Positions 1-8,112 of a DNA stretch of 64,000 nt are shown piece by piece. Location: the NCBI GenBank assembly GCA_016938685.1, contig JAFGUD010000235.1:1-64000 (forward strand), given 5' to 3'. This DNA comes from Bacteroidales bacterium. GTDB taxonomy: Bacteria > Bacteroidota > Bacteroidia > Bacteroidales > JAFGUD01. Every line of letters starts with the position of its first letter. The stretch's first letter is position 1. The notes below the pieces were generated by a model, which had not been told where the DNA came from, did not search any database, and saw only the letters and a program-made list of their open reading frames with translations. Position numbers and translations under genes: made by a program.

Positions 1-2
1 AT

Positions 3-137
3 TATTTTTTACAAGTTGTTATGCCGATTGACTTTAAAACCGATTTTAAGAAAATGAAATCGGATTTTTTAAAGCATTTCGGTATAATTTCTCAGAAAGC
101 TACAATACATCTCGGAATGGCACTGGGAATTGTATGA
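3..137 (+). CDS. 3' end of an unidentified gene (5' cut by window edge)
   Basis: An open frame enters from the left edge and ends at a TGA at 135-137, giving 44 C-terminal residues. The tail is basic and then ends in a short hydrophobic stretch (IHLGMALGIV), which could be a final beta strand of an outer-membrane protein, but this is a guess. A strong terminator follows 44 bases later on the same strand, which supports a real gene end. I do not recognise the family from this fragment. Confidence 0.55.
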   Translation, partial: YFLQVVMPIDFKTDFKKMKSDFLKHFGIISQKATIHLGMALGIV

Positions 138-180
138 AAATTTCGGATAACCGTAAGTTCCGGGATACTAAATAAATACA

Positions 181-214
181 TCCTTTTAAGATTGACTTAA
201 AAGGATTTTTTTTT
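181..214 (+). terminator. Rho-independent terminator
   Basis: A perfect 10-bp stem (TCCTTTTAAG / CTTAAAAGGA) closes a 5-base loop and is followed by nine T residues. It ends the partial gene at the left edge. The following stretch 215-460 is AT-rich and I see no gene in it. Confidence 0.9.
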
Positions 215-460
215 AAGAATATTGACTATTGAATAAATAACTCAATTATTTGTTTTAAAAAAACTAATTCTTCGACAAAACATCTTTGTTTTTAACAAAA
301 AATAAATCTAACAAAAAATCATACGAATAAACTTTGTTTTCAGGCAAAAAAGCGAAAATAGTAATTATTTGAACCTGATTTTCATTTAAACCTAAAACAT
401 TTTTAGTTTTTTTCATAATAACATCTAAAATTTACTCTTTATAACAAAATTAACTCTTAC

Positions 461-1855
461 CTATTTCCGATGATGTTTGATAAAACTCTCAACTTCTTCA
501 ACTCCTCCTTGATAAACAAGGTATCCGTTGTAAGGTTCCCGTTCGGTTATTTCATCGTTAACCGGTTTTAACATAAGCCGTTTTACTTCATCAGGATCTT
601 GTGACATTCCCATTGCCCAACCTAATTTCACAAAAGCAACTTCCGGCAGCATATTCCCAAGTGGTGTAACACCTTTTGCTAGCAAATCACGCCCTGTATC
701 ATACACATACATGTGAACATATCCCCAAAGAGTTTGAAGAGTCATATAAAACTGAACTCCTTTTTCAACGCCTCTTTCTATTGACGGATAAAGTTCCCTG
801 TTTACATGACCAAGTCCTGTCCCAACAATTATTATTCCTTTGTATCCCATATCAACCAAAGCATCAATTATTTCAGGATTCATGTGCGGATAATAATATA
901 ACATTGTGACTTTTTCCTCGAAAACAGGAAAAATATCAACATTACGATCTTTTCTACGATGATTATATTTCTTTTTAATCAACTTTATTTCATCTTTTGT
1001 AACGGTAGCAATTGGAGTATCTCCAATAGTTCTAAAAGTAGAACGATAAGAAGAGTGCATTTTTCTAACTCTGGTACCACGATGTAGAAATCCATATTCA
1101 TCAGAAGTAGGACCAAACATACAAACCATAACTTCGGCAATATTAGAATGACCTGCAGTATGAACAGCATGAATAAGATTTAAAGCAGCATCAGAAGAAG
1201 GTCTGTCAGAAGAACGTTGAGAGCCAACCAAAACAATTGGCACAGGAGAATTTTGAACCATAAAAGATAAAGCAGAAGCAGTATGATGAAGCGTATCAGT
1301 ACCATGAGCAATCACTATTCCGTCAACTCCTTTTTCAATCTCTTTTCCTATTGCTTTTGCAAGTTGAATATACTGAGCGGGACCCATATTTTCACTAAAA
1401 ACAGCAAAAACTTTTTCGGTTGTAAGGTTGCAATAATCAGCAAGTTCAGGAACGGCACCATATAATTCTCCGGGGGAAAAAGCAGGAATAACAGCACCTG
1501 TTCTATAATCCAATCGTGAAGCAATAGTTCCTCCGGTTCCAATTAGTTTTACAGACGGTAATCCCTCGGTTGTAGGAAATTGTTTTTCGGGGATTTTATA
1601 ATTAGCTTTTTTGTAGCCAACTTCTTTGGCTTCTGTAATTGTTTGAATATCCAAACCAATATTATAACCTGTAATTATTTTCAGGACAATATGTTGGTCA
1701 TCGTCATTTTCAGCACGCGGTAAAACAGTTCCAAAAAAACTACCTCGAGTTGTTGAAAACTCAGCTTGACCCCAAACTCTAACATTGTATTTTTTCAACA
1801 CTTCAAGAGCGTCACCTTTATATCCTTGAAAGAAATCAACAGTTTCCTTTTGCAT
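461..1855 (-). CDS. gatD: Archaeal-type Glu-tRNA(Gln) amidotransferase subunit D / L-asparaginase-like
   Basis: The 464-residue protein has an N-terminal small barrel-like domain (about residues 10-70) and then an asparaginase domain, the layout of archaeal GatD rather than of AnsA/AnsB (about 330 residues). The first catalytic threonine lies in GTGGTIAS (106-113, T107 by alignment from memory) and the second motif is HGTDT (184-188). The stretch GTRVRKMHSS is also typical of GatD. GatD releases ammonia from glutamine for the partner GatE, which transamidates Glu-tRNA(Gln). No GatE gene is in the window, so an independent asparaginase role is possible. It is the last gene of a leftward operon, 12 bases after the DUF4831 gene. 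Confidence 0.8.
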   Translation of the reverse strand: MQKETVDFFQGYKGDALEVLKKYNVRVWGQAEFSTTRGSFFGTVLPRAENDDDQHIVLKIITGYNIGLDIQTITEAKEVGYKKANYKIPEKQFPTTEGLPSVKLIGTGGTIASRLDYRTGAVIPAFSPGELYGAVPELADYCNLTTEKVFAVFSENMGPAQYIQLAKAIGKEIEKGVDGIVIAHGTDTLHHTASALSFMVQNSPVPIVLVGSQRSSDRPSSDAALNLIHAVHTAGHSNIAEVMVCMFGPTSDEYGFLHRGTRVRKMHSSYRSTFRTIGDTPIATVTKDEIKLIKKKYNHRRKDRNVDIFPVFEEKVTMLYYYPHMNPEIIDALVDMGYKGIIIVGTGLGHVNRELYPSIERGVEKGVQFYMTLQTLWGYVHMYVYDTGRDLLAKGVTPLGNMLPEVAFVKLGWAMGMSQDPDEVKRLMLKPVNDEITEREPYNGYLVYQGGVEEVESFIKHHRK

Positions 1856-1867
1856 AATAATATTAGT

Positions 1868-3076
1868 TTATTTATGTATTTCTATTTTTTTGACAGACCC
1901 TAATTCGGGATAAAATTCGATTTTAACATCACCAGCTTCAAATAATGAAGCAGGAAGAGATTCTATAGTTCCAAGTTGAGCAACAAAAATTGATTTTTGA
2001 GCAATAATCTGAGAGTTATATAAAACTCTTAAAACAGCACTTTCAGGTATTCTATATACCAATCCATCATTTTTTTTGATTTTTTCCATTTGCTGATACA
2101 AAAACTGATTTTGTTGAAAGCTTCTAATGTTTTGCACATAATTATCAGCATTAATTTCTATAAAAACAGGTGTTCCATACAAATTATCAGCAGGCAATAC
2201 TCCACTATTTGCAGAAAATTTGAATAAAATTATTTTTTTGTAAAAAACATTTTCATCAGGCACATAACTAAAAGTGTATGTATACCTAATAGTGTCAATT
2301 TTCCCGACAAACATCGAAAGATATTCTTTTTCAAGCTCATCAATTCCATCTAACATTATTTGCAAGGCATCACCATCAGGCAAAAAGTCACTATCTCCCT
2401 CTCCTACCAAAAGAGCAGCTCTATCGTCTCTTAAAACAAGAATTTGGTCTGCCAAATCTTTAGCTTGTTCTTCGGTTGTTTTAAGTATTACATTCTTCTT
2501 TAAAATTGGGATTTTTCTAATAATAGTATCATACACTTCTTCCTGATAAATAGTATCGTAAACTACTTTGTAGTTTTTATCTGAAGTTAATACATTAAAA
2601 GTCAATTTTTCAGATTTCTTATTCTGATTATTAGCACCAAAAACATCGAAATTATTATTTTCGTATACAACTTCAGGGCTGTTAAGAGCAATCAAAAAAC
2701 CTTCTTTAGTTTGAGAAAAACCGTATAACAAACCTAAATCAGTAGTATTTAAAACATAAGTATTCAATGTATCAGGAATCGGAACAGAATGAAAAGCCAC
2801 ATTTGATATTTCAAACTCAGTTTTATTCTCTGTTACAGAGTTTTTCAAAGACCCAAGATAATTTTGAGTGTAATCAGCATAAGGTCCTTTGCTTTGAACT
2901 ATTTTAAGAACTTCAACTTCTACGAAAATTTTAGTTTTGGGAAGATTATAAATCAATCCCGTAGAAGTATATTTTTTCAAGTTATTTATATTTTGAACCT
3001 GAAACAAATTCTTTGTGCTATTACAAGCAGAAAAAAAAGCAACAAGCAACACTAAACTAAACAAATATTTATTCAT
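1868..3076 (-). CDS. DUF4831 family lipoprotein
   Basis: This 402-residue protein begins with a lipoprotein signal (LVAFFSAC, Cys at residue 18). The early segment with a 'tGLiYnLPkT' pattern and the 'KGPYADYTQNYLG' block are characteristic, as I recall, of DUF4831, a family of unknown function found in Bacteroidota. The rest is soluble and probably periplasmic or attached to the outer membrane. Its ATG lies inside the end of the upstream Wzz-like gene (8-base overlap), so the two are probably translationally coupled, and gatD follows 12 bases downstream. Confidence 0.75.
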   Translation of the reverse strand: MNKYLFSLVLLVAFFSACNSTKNLFQVQNINNLKKYTSTGLIYNLPKTKIFVEVEVLKIVQSKGPYADYTQNYLGSLKNSVTENKTEFEISNVAFHSVPIPDTLNTYVLNTTDLGLLYGFSQTKEGFLIALNSPEVVYENNNFDVFGANNQNKKSEKLTFNVLTSDKNYKVVYDTIYQEEVYDTIIRKIPILKKNVILKTTEEQAKDLADQILVLRDDRAALLVGEGDSDFLPDGDALQIMLDGIDELEKEYLSMFVGKIDTIRYTYTFSYVPDENVFYKKIILFKFSANSGVLPADNLYGTPVFIEINADNYVQNIRSFQQNQFLYQQMEKIKKNDGLVYRIPESAVLRVLYNSQIIAQKSIFVAQLGTIESLPASLFEAGDVKIEFYPELGSVKKIEIHK

Positions 3077-3902
3077 TTTTCAAAAATTTAAAAATCTCTA
3101 AAACAAAGGCAAAAACAAAAGCCAAAACAAAAACCAAAACAAAATAAATTAAACTTTTAACTAATCTTTCATCAATAATTTCCGGATAATCGGAAAAACC
3201 ATTTACTATAACAACCGGATTATTAGAAGAAATTAGTGCATTTAATTTCACCTTACTAAGCTCTAAATCAACAACGCTAGCCCAGTCTCCAAGACTAAAT
3301 AAGACAACCTGATTGTTCTTCAATACTTCATTTTCTATTAAGTCATTTAAGCTATCAACAAAATTCAACTTTTCATCAATTATTCTGGTAGAATTTTTTA
3401 TCGTAACATCTTGGTTTTCAAAAGAAGCACGAATAAATTCATTATTATTACAATAATCTAATATTTTTCCCTGCAGTTCATTTAACTTTGATTTATCTGA
3501 AACTTCAACTGTAATCTCAATATTTTGCGGATCCGACTTAAACAAAGCTTTATCTGAATAAATTGCAATATCCATACTTTTAAGGAAAGAAGCATCATCT
3601 AAATCAAGAAAAGAACTAATATAATTGTAATTACTAGTTTCGACTTTATCCTGCAAAATAGACAACAACATCGAAACAGGCTGTAAATCTACAACATAAA
3701 CACCCGAAGAGTTTTCAATAAATAACGTACTTGTTACAATCATTTTTGCCTCATAACGAATTTTTGTGGTACTATATTTATAGATACCAGCTAAAATAGC
3801 TATTACAAAAGCAATAATCCAAATTATTTTATGATTACCCAAAAACTTGAATATTTTCAACCCTAATTCTTTCAAATCAATTTCATCATTTTTTTTACTC
3901 AT
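3069..3902 (-). CDS. Wzz/chain-length-determinant-like membrane protein
   Basis: The 277-residue protein has a short cytoplasmic N-terminus, a transmembrane helix at about 28-44, a periplasmic region of about 200 residues and a second transmembrane helix at about 248-268. This two-helix layout, with conserved-looking text just after the first helix, is that of Wzz-type polysaccharide co-polymerases, which set O-antigen or exopolysaccharide chain length. It lacks the C-terminal tyrosine kinase of the longer forms. No glycan polymerase sits next to it, so the substrate is unknown. First gene of the leftward operon with DUF4831 and gatD. Confidence 0.55.
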   Translation of the reverse strand: MSKKNDEIDLKELGLKIFKFLGNHKIIWIIAFVIAILAGIYKYSTTKIRYEAKMIVTSTLFIENSSGVYVVDLQPVSMLLSILQDKVETSNYNYISSFLDLDDASFLKSMDIAIYSDKALFKSDPQNIEITVEVSDKSKLNELQGKILDYCNNNEFIRASFENQDVTIKNSTRIIDEKLNFVDSLNDLIENEVLKNNQVVLFSLGDWASVVDLELSKVKLNALISSNNPVVIVNGFSDYPEIIDERLVKSLIYFVLVFVLAFVFAFVLEIFKFLKNE

Positions 3903-4030
3903 AAAAAAAACATTTTAAAAATTACAAAAAAATAAAACCAAAATAGAAAAACAACAGTCAACCAATAAATAAATTAAACACAAGAATAGTAAATTTATCA
4001 CGATTGTTTAATTGCAAAGTAAAAAAATTT

Positions 4031-4038
4031 TACTTTTG
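4031..4038 (+). promoter_or_regulatory. Promoter -7 element of the peroxiredoxin gene
   Basis: TACTTTTG matches the Bacteroidota -7 consensus TAnnTTTG and lies 24 bases before the ATG. No TTTG is present at the ideal -33 distance. Confidence 0.5.
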
Positions 4039-4061
4039 TTTGTATAAAAAAAATAATAATT

Positions 4062-4553
4062 ATGGAAATAGGAGATAAAGCCTACGAATTTTGCTTGCCA
4101 AACGAACTAAACGAAAATATTTGTTTAAAAGATCAAAAAGGCAAATGGGTAATTTTGTATTTTTACCCCAAAGACAACACTTCGGGTTGTACAAAAGAAG
4201 CAATTGATTTTACTGAAAAAAGAACAGAATTTACAAATAAAAATGCTGTAATTTATGGTGTAAGTCCTGATAGTATTGTGTCTCATGTTAAATTCATTTC
4301 AAAACACACTTTGTCAATTCCTCTATTGAGTGATGAAGAAAAAACTGTTATGAAAGCTTATGGAGCATGGGGTTTGAAGAAAAATTACGGCAAAGAATAC
4401 GAAGGAGTAATAAGATCTACATTTATTATTAATCCTGATGGAATAATAGCCCATAAATGGCATAATGTTTCAGTTCAGCAAAAAAGAAAAGACGGAATAG
4501 TGAAACATGCAGAAATAGTTCTAAAAAAACTAACAGAGCTTCAACAAGATTAA
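4062..4553 (+). CDS. bcp: Thioredoxin-dependent peroxiredoxin (Bcp/PrxQ)
   Basis: A 163-residue AhpC/TSA-type peroxiredoxin that reduces peroxides. The peroxidatic cysteine is Cys43 in the motif PKDNTSGCTKEA, and the family's FYPKD block precedes it. The resolving cysteine found five residues later in E. coli Bcp is absent (Ile48), so this is either a 1-Cys enzyme or uses Cys11 or Cys21. Length is normal for the family. It stands alone, with its own promoter and a possible terminator. Confidence 0.92.
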   Translation: MEIGDKAYEFCLPNELNENICLKDQKGKWVILYFYPKDNTSGCTKEAIDFTEKRTEFTNKNAVIYGVSPDSIVSHVKFISKHTLSIPLLSDEEKTVMKAYGAWGLKKNYGKEYEGVIRSTFIINPDGIIAHKWHNVSVQQKRKDGIVKHAEIVLKKLTELQQD

Positions 4554-4582
4554 AAGCACATAAACAAAAAATATTGAAACGT

Positions 4583-4628
4583 CTTGAATCGTTACATAGA
4601 CAATGTTATTTCTGATTCAGGCTTTTTT
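4583..4628 (+). terminator. Possible terminator after bcp
   Basis: CTTGAATC pairs with GATTCAGG (one G-U wobble) across a 23-base loop, followed by C and six T. The long loop makes it a weak call. Confidence 0.4.
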
Positions 4629-4651
4629 CAATTCATAAATTTCAATAAAAA

Positions 4652-5083
4652 ATGAAAAAAACAATTCTACTCCTTTTCGGACTGATAATTACTAATCTGT
4701 TATCAGCTCAAAACAATTCGATAGTACCAATTATTCAACAAACAGGTGAATATGTTCAACTTATTGAAGAAAAATATCAACAAAAAGTAGTTCATTTAGA
4801 ATTTGAGGTTTTAAAAACATCAAAAGAAATATACAGACAGATGTACGCTGATGTACAATATGGAATTATTATTTTTGGAGATGGCAATTTTAAAAATTTA
4901 AGCCTAATATCATCATTTGTAGAAGACGACGATTGGAAAGTAGTAATCGACGAAGAAGGACAAGACGGAATAGTAATGTTATATTTTACTTTTGAAAAAA
5001 CAGATTTTTACAGATTTGAAATCTTAGCTGATTTAAAAGCAGAATCAGATTACGGTTATTATAGCTTTTTAATTTTCAGATAA
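4652..5083 (+). CDS. Small secreted protein, unknown function
   Basis: A 143-residue protein with a clear signal peptide (MKKTILLLFGLIITNLLSAQ, cleavage near residue 20). The mature part is acidic and alternates beta-like segments. I do not recognise a domain. It lies between bcp and the beta-helix protein, each with its own spacing, so it is probably a single-gene unit. Confidence 0.65.
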   Translation: MKKTILLLFGLIITNLLSAQNNSIVPIIQQTGEYVQLIEEKYQQKVVHLEFEVLKTSKEIYRQMYADVQYGIIIFGDGNFKNLSLISSFVEDDDWKVVIDEEGQDGIVMLYFTFEKTDFYRFEILADLKAESDYGYYSFLIFR

Positions 5084-5105
5084 AACGCTTTTTTTGACGA
5101 AAGAT

Positions 5106-5137
5106 TTGTCAATAAAGGCTCTTTTGAATACTTTTAG
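5106..5137 (+). promoter_or_regulatory. Promoter of the beta-helix protein gene
   Basis: TTTG (5106-5109), 20-base spacer, TACTTTTA (5130-5137, one mismatch to TAnnTTTG). The ATG is 25 bases downstream. Confidence 0.55.
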
Positions 5138-5162
5138 ACCATAAACTTTAAAAAAACAACTC

Positions 5163-6008
5163 ATGAAATTTAAAATTATCACATTACTATTATTATTTGC
5201 CGGAATGAATTTATTCGGGCAAACTGTCATTCACAATGGACAAGAAGTTTCAGGAAAATGGACAAAATCAGGTTCACCTTATATTATTGAAGGAGAAGCT
5301 ATTGTTCCAGATGGTGAAAAATTAACAATAAAACCCGGCGTTGAAGTGCAATTTAAAACCGGAACGGACATCGATTATAGAGATTATTACGGAGACAGAA
5401 ATCCTAATTTTGATGTAGGCTTTTTGAGAGTAAACGGAACAATTATAGCCAAAGGCAAAAAAAACAAAATGATTCTTTTTACTAGTAAAGACAAATACGG
5501 AAAATGGGGCAACGTTTTTATGGAAAATTCTTCTGACAATATTTTTGAATATTGCCATGTAGAAAAATCTCAATATCTACGTTCGGTAACAGAAGACGAC
5601 AATGCAACCGGAGCAATTTCATTTATTGCTTCTTCGGGAATTGTAAAAAACTGCATTATAGAAAATTCATGGTCGGGAATAAATTGCAAGCAGAAATCAA
5701 TGCCTGAAATTCAAAATTGTGTTATTTATAACAACGAATATGGAGTAGAAGCCAATTCTGATTCAAAACCTAATGTAGTTAACTGTATAATATGGAATAA
5801 CGCCACCTGTTTTTATATAAATCCCGGGGCTTCAATTAAAATTTCTTATTCCTTAATTCAAGATGATTTCAAAGAAGAAGGGTTATTCGACAAAGGGGAT
5901 AATATATATGGGAAAGACCCAAGATTAGATGGAAATTTTAAATTAAAAGATAATTCCCCTTGTATAAAAAAAGGAAAAGATAACAGCAACATGGGAATAA
6001 AATTCTAA
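5163..6008 (+). CDS. Secreted right-handed parallel beta-helix protein
   Basis: The 281-residue protein has a signal peptide (cleaved near residue 20, ...LFGQ) and then repeating beta-helix coils. The pattern of 'I.NCIIENSWSGI', 'IQNCVIYNNEYGV' and 'VVNCIIWNN' at about residues 155-220 is the ladder of a pectin-lyase-like fold with stacked Asn and Cys. The C-terminal 'DPRLDGNFKLKDNSPCIKKG' block is typical of such Bacteroidota proteins. It probably binds or degrades a polysaccharide at the surface. No catalytic residues can be assigned, and no T9SS sorting domain is present. Confidence 0.75.
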   Translation: MKFKIITLLLLFAGMNLFGQTVIHNGQEVSGKWTKSGSPYIIEGEAIVPDGEKLTIKPGVEVQFKTGTDIDYRDYYGDRNPNFDVGFLRVNGTIIAKGKKNKMILFTSKDKYGKWGNVFMENSSDNIFEYCHVEKSQYLRSVTEDDNATGAISFIASSGIVKNCIIENSWSGINCKQKSMPEIQNCVIYNNEYGVEANSDSKPNVVNCIIWNNATCFYINPGASIKISYSLIQDDFKEEGLFDKGDNIYGKDPRLDGNFKLKDNSPCIKKGKDNSNMGIKF

Positions 6009-6027
6009 TTCAGAAATACTAAAAAAG

Positions 6028-6066
6028 AAATACTTCAAAAAATCTACTTTTTGAAGTATTTTTTTT
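6028..6066 (+). terminator. Rho-independent terminator
   Basis: A 14-bp stem (AAATACTTCAAAAA / TTTTTGAAGTATTT) with a 6-base loop runs into a T tract. It ends the beta-helix gene. A possible upstream start for rlmN at 6051 falls inside this stem, which argues for the ATG at 6114. Confidence 0.85.
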
Positions 6067-6113
6067 ATATCCATGTCTCAAAAAAATTAGCATATTTGCA
6101 AAAAAAAGATAAA

Positions 6114-7160
6114 ATGACTGACATAAAAACAATTTCATTAGAAGATATTAAAGAATTTCTAAAAGCAAATAACGAAAAAGAATTTAGAGCTAAGCAGATT
6201 TTTCATTGGTTATGGCAAAAAAATGTTCAGAATTTTGAGGAAATGACAGACCTTTCCAAAGGATTGAGAGAAAAACTCCAAACGGAATTTATTATCAATC
6301 CAATAAAAATAACTTACACTGCAAATAGTTCCGAAGATCAAAGCAGTAAATTTGCATTTTCCACACACGACAATTTATATATAGAAGGAGTTTTGATTCC
6401 TGATAATAAAAGAGTTACTGCTTGTATATCAACACAAGTCGGTTGTCCGCTTGCGTGCACATTCTGCGCAACCGGCACAATGGGACTAAAAAGAAACTTA
6501 ACTACCGGAGAAATTTACGAACAAGTTTTTCTACTAAATCAAGAAGCAGAAAAAAAACATAGTAGAGGGCTTACAAACATTGTTATAATGGGCATGGGAG
6601 AACCATTGCTAAATTTAGACAACACGCTTAGAGCAATAGATTTCATAACAGGAAAAACAGGTCTGGCAATGTCTCCGCAAAGAATTACACTTTCAACAGT
6701 AGGACTAATCAAACAACTGAAAAAATTAGCCGATGCAAATCCTAAATTCAATCTTGCTATTTCTCTTCATACGGCTATTAACACAAAACGAAGCAGAATA
6801 ATGCCTGTAAATATTCATCACTCAATACCTGAGCTGATTGAAGCACTAAAATATTACTACGAAAAAACACAAAATAGAATTACATTTGAATATTTACTAA
6901 TTGGTGGGCTAACAGATACAATGGAAGACGCAAAAGCTTTGGCAATATTTTGCAGAAATTTTCCGACAAAAGTAAACTTAATAGAATTTAACCCTGTTGC
7001 ACATACAGATTATAAAAAATCTAAGGCGGAAGACGTAGATAATTTTTATGAATTTTTGAAATCTAAAAACATGGTAGTTACCATAAGAAGAAGCAAAGGG
7101 CAAGACATTGATGCAGCTTGCGGACAATTAGCCTTAAAAACTAAAAACACAGAAAAATAA
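6114..7160 (+). CDS. rlmN: 23S rRNA (adenine-2503-C2)-methyltransferase RlmN
   Basis: A radical SAM methyltransferase of 348 residues that methylates A2503 of 23S rRNA and, in the family, A37 of some tRNAs. The iron-sulfur motif CxxxCxxC is seen in CPLACTFCATG, GMGEPLLN follows, and the C-terminal catalytic cysteine lies in IDAACGQLA. I start it at the ATG at 6114, because the longer frame begins inside the preceding terminator and adds residues foreign to the family. A partial -7 box CATATTTG (6091-6098) lies just upstream. The next gene starts 2 bases after the stop. Confidence 0.96.
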   Translation: MTDIKTISLEDIKEFLKANNEKEFRAKQIFHWLWQKNVQNFEEMTDLSKGLREKLQTEFIINPIKITYTANSSEDQSSKFAFSTHDNLYIEGVLIPDNKRVTACISTQVGCPLACTFCATGTMGLKRNLTTGEIYEQVFLLNQEAEKKHSRGLTNIVIMGMGEPLLNLDNTLRAIDFITGKTGLAMSPQRITLSTVGLIKQLKKLADANPKFNLAISLHTAINTKRSRIMPVNIHHSIPELIEALKYYYEKTQNRITFEYLLIGGLTDTMEDAKALAIFCRNFPTKVNLIEFNPVAHTDYKKSKAEDVDNFYEFLKSKNMVVTIRRSKGQDIDAACGQLALKTKNTEK

Positions 7161-7162
7161 AA

Positions 7163-7795
7163 ATGCGGAAACTGATTATAACATTGTTTTTCTTTTTTTT
7201 CATTCTAAATTCTTTCGGCCAACAAACTGATATTTTAGAAAATATTTACACTATTGAAAATAATATTTTAACAAAGAAGAATCTGAAAACCAATGAGATA
7301 TACAGTTACAAAAACGATGCCTTGGGAGATATTACAAGCATAGATGTTTCAAATCCATTCCAAATTTTGATTTTTTACAAACAATTTAATACTTGTGAAA
7401 TAATCAGCGAAAAATTTGCAAAAAAACAAACAATAAATTTTGACAATTTTGATATAAAATCTGACGCAATATGCAATTCCAGCTCAAATGGCATTTGGAT
7501 TTATGATGATATTCAACAATATTTAATAAATTTTGACTTAAATTTACAAGAAATAAATTTTAAAAAACACTTTGTTGCTTACGCTAGTGTCATTCTGATT
7601 TTTGAGCAAGAGAATTATATTGTTTTAACAACTACAAACAAAATTTATATTTTAAATAACTTATGTAAAATTAAAAATAGTTATGATGTTAACTACAAAA
7701 AGCACACTATAAATAAAAATAATATAATGATTGAAGATTTGGAAGGAAAAACTTATCTTCAAAAAAACGGAAAATTAGAAAAAACGAACAATTAA
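7163..7795 (+). CDS. Secreted protein of unknown function, possible beta-propeller
   Basis: A 210-residue protein with an N-terminal signal peptide (very Phe-rich core, ...NSFGQQ). The mature part contains recurring short segments such as 'FDIKSDAICNSSSNGIWIYD' and 'NYIVLTTTNKIYIL', which resemble propeller blades, but I cannot assign a family. It starts 2 bases after rlmN and is probably cotranscribed. Its stop overlaps the stop of the opposing NifU-like gene by 4 bases. Confidence 0.65.
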   Translation: MRKLIITLFFFFFILNSFGQQTDILENIYTIENNILTKKNLKTNEIYSYKNDALGDITSIDVSNPFQILIFYKQFNTCEIISEKFAKKQTINFDNFDIKSDAICNSSSNGIWIYDDIQQYLINFDLNLQEINFKKHFVAYASVILIFEQENYIVLTTTNKIYILNNLCKIKNSYDVNYKKHTINKNNIMIEDLEGKTYLQKNGKLEKTNN

Positions 7796-8025
7796 ACCTC
7801 AACCATGGCTTTTAAATCGGGAAAAAATTTCCGTATATGTTTTTCAACAACATACTTTGTTTCTTCTTTAAATTTACAATTCTGACAACTTTCTCCATAT
7901 CTAACTTTCAGAACAAAATCGTCGGTTAACTCAACAAATTCAATATCCCCGCCATCTTCCTGCAAATATGGTCTAATTTTATCCAGAGCCATTTTAACTA
8001 AATTAATATTTTGTGAATTATCCAT
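7792..8025 (-). CDS. NifU C-terminal-domain protein (Fe-S cluster scaffold/carrier)
   Basis: A 77-residue stand-alone NifU_C (NFU) domain. The pattern 'IRPYLQEDGGDIEFVEL' and the cluster-binding CxxC (CQNC) are diagnostic. Such proteins hold a 4Fe-4S cluster between two subunits and pass it to client enzymes. It lies just after the Mrp gene on the same strand, a common pairing in Bacteroidota that links both to iron-sulfur cluster delivery. Likely clients in this window are RlmN and MqnE. Confidence 0.92.
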   Translation of the reverse strand: MDNSQNINLVKMALDKIRPYLQEDGGDIEFVELTDDFVLKVRYGESCQNCKFKEETKYVVEKHIRKFFPDLKAMVEV

Positions 8026-8064
8026 ATTCGCCAGAGTTGAAAAAAAGCTAAAAATTAATTTTTT

Positions 8065-8101
8065 AAAATAAATCCCGAAAGGTCAAAGACACTTTCGGGA
8101 T
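8065..8101 (-). terminator. Terminator after mrp
   Basis: A perfect 10-bp stem, ATCCCGAAAG (read on the minus strand from 8101) with CTTTCGGGAT and a 10-base loop, is followed on the minus strand by TTATTTT. It probably lowers expression of the NifU-like gene relative to mrp. Confidence 0.75.
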
Positions 8102-8112
8102 ATAAAAATTCA

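Noticed and set aside
676-909. 77-codon frame on the plus strand
   Set aside because: It lies fully inside gatD on the other strand, with no own promoter or recognisable protein.
461-1855. Plain type I or II L-asparaginase
   Set aside because: The extra N-terminal domain, the length and the 'GTRVRKMHSS' segment fit GatD better.
6051-6113. Longer N-terminus of RlmN
   Set aside because: It begins inside the terminator of the previous gene and adds 21 residues not found in the family.
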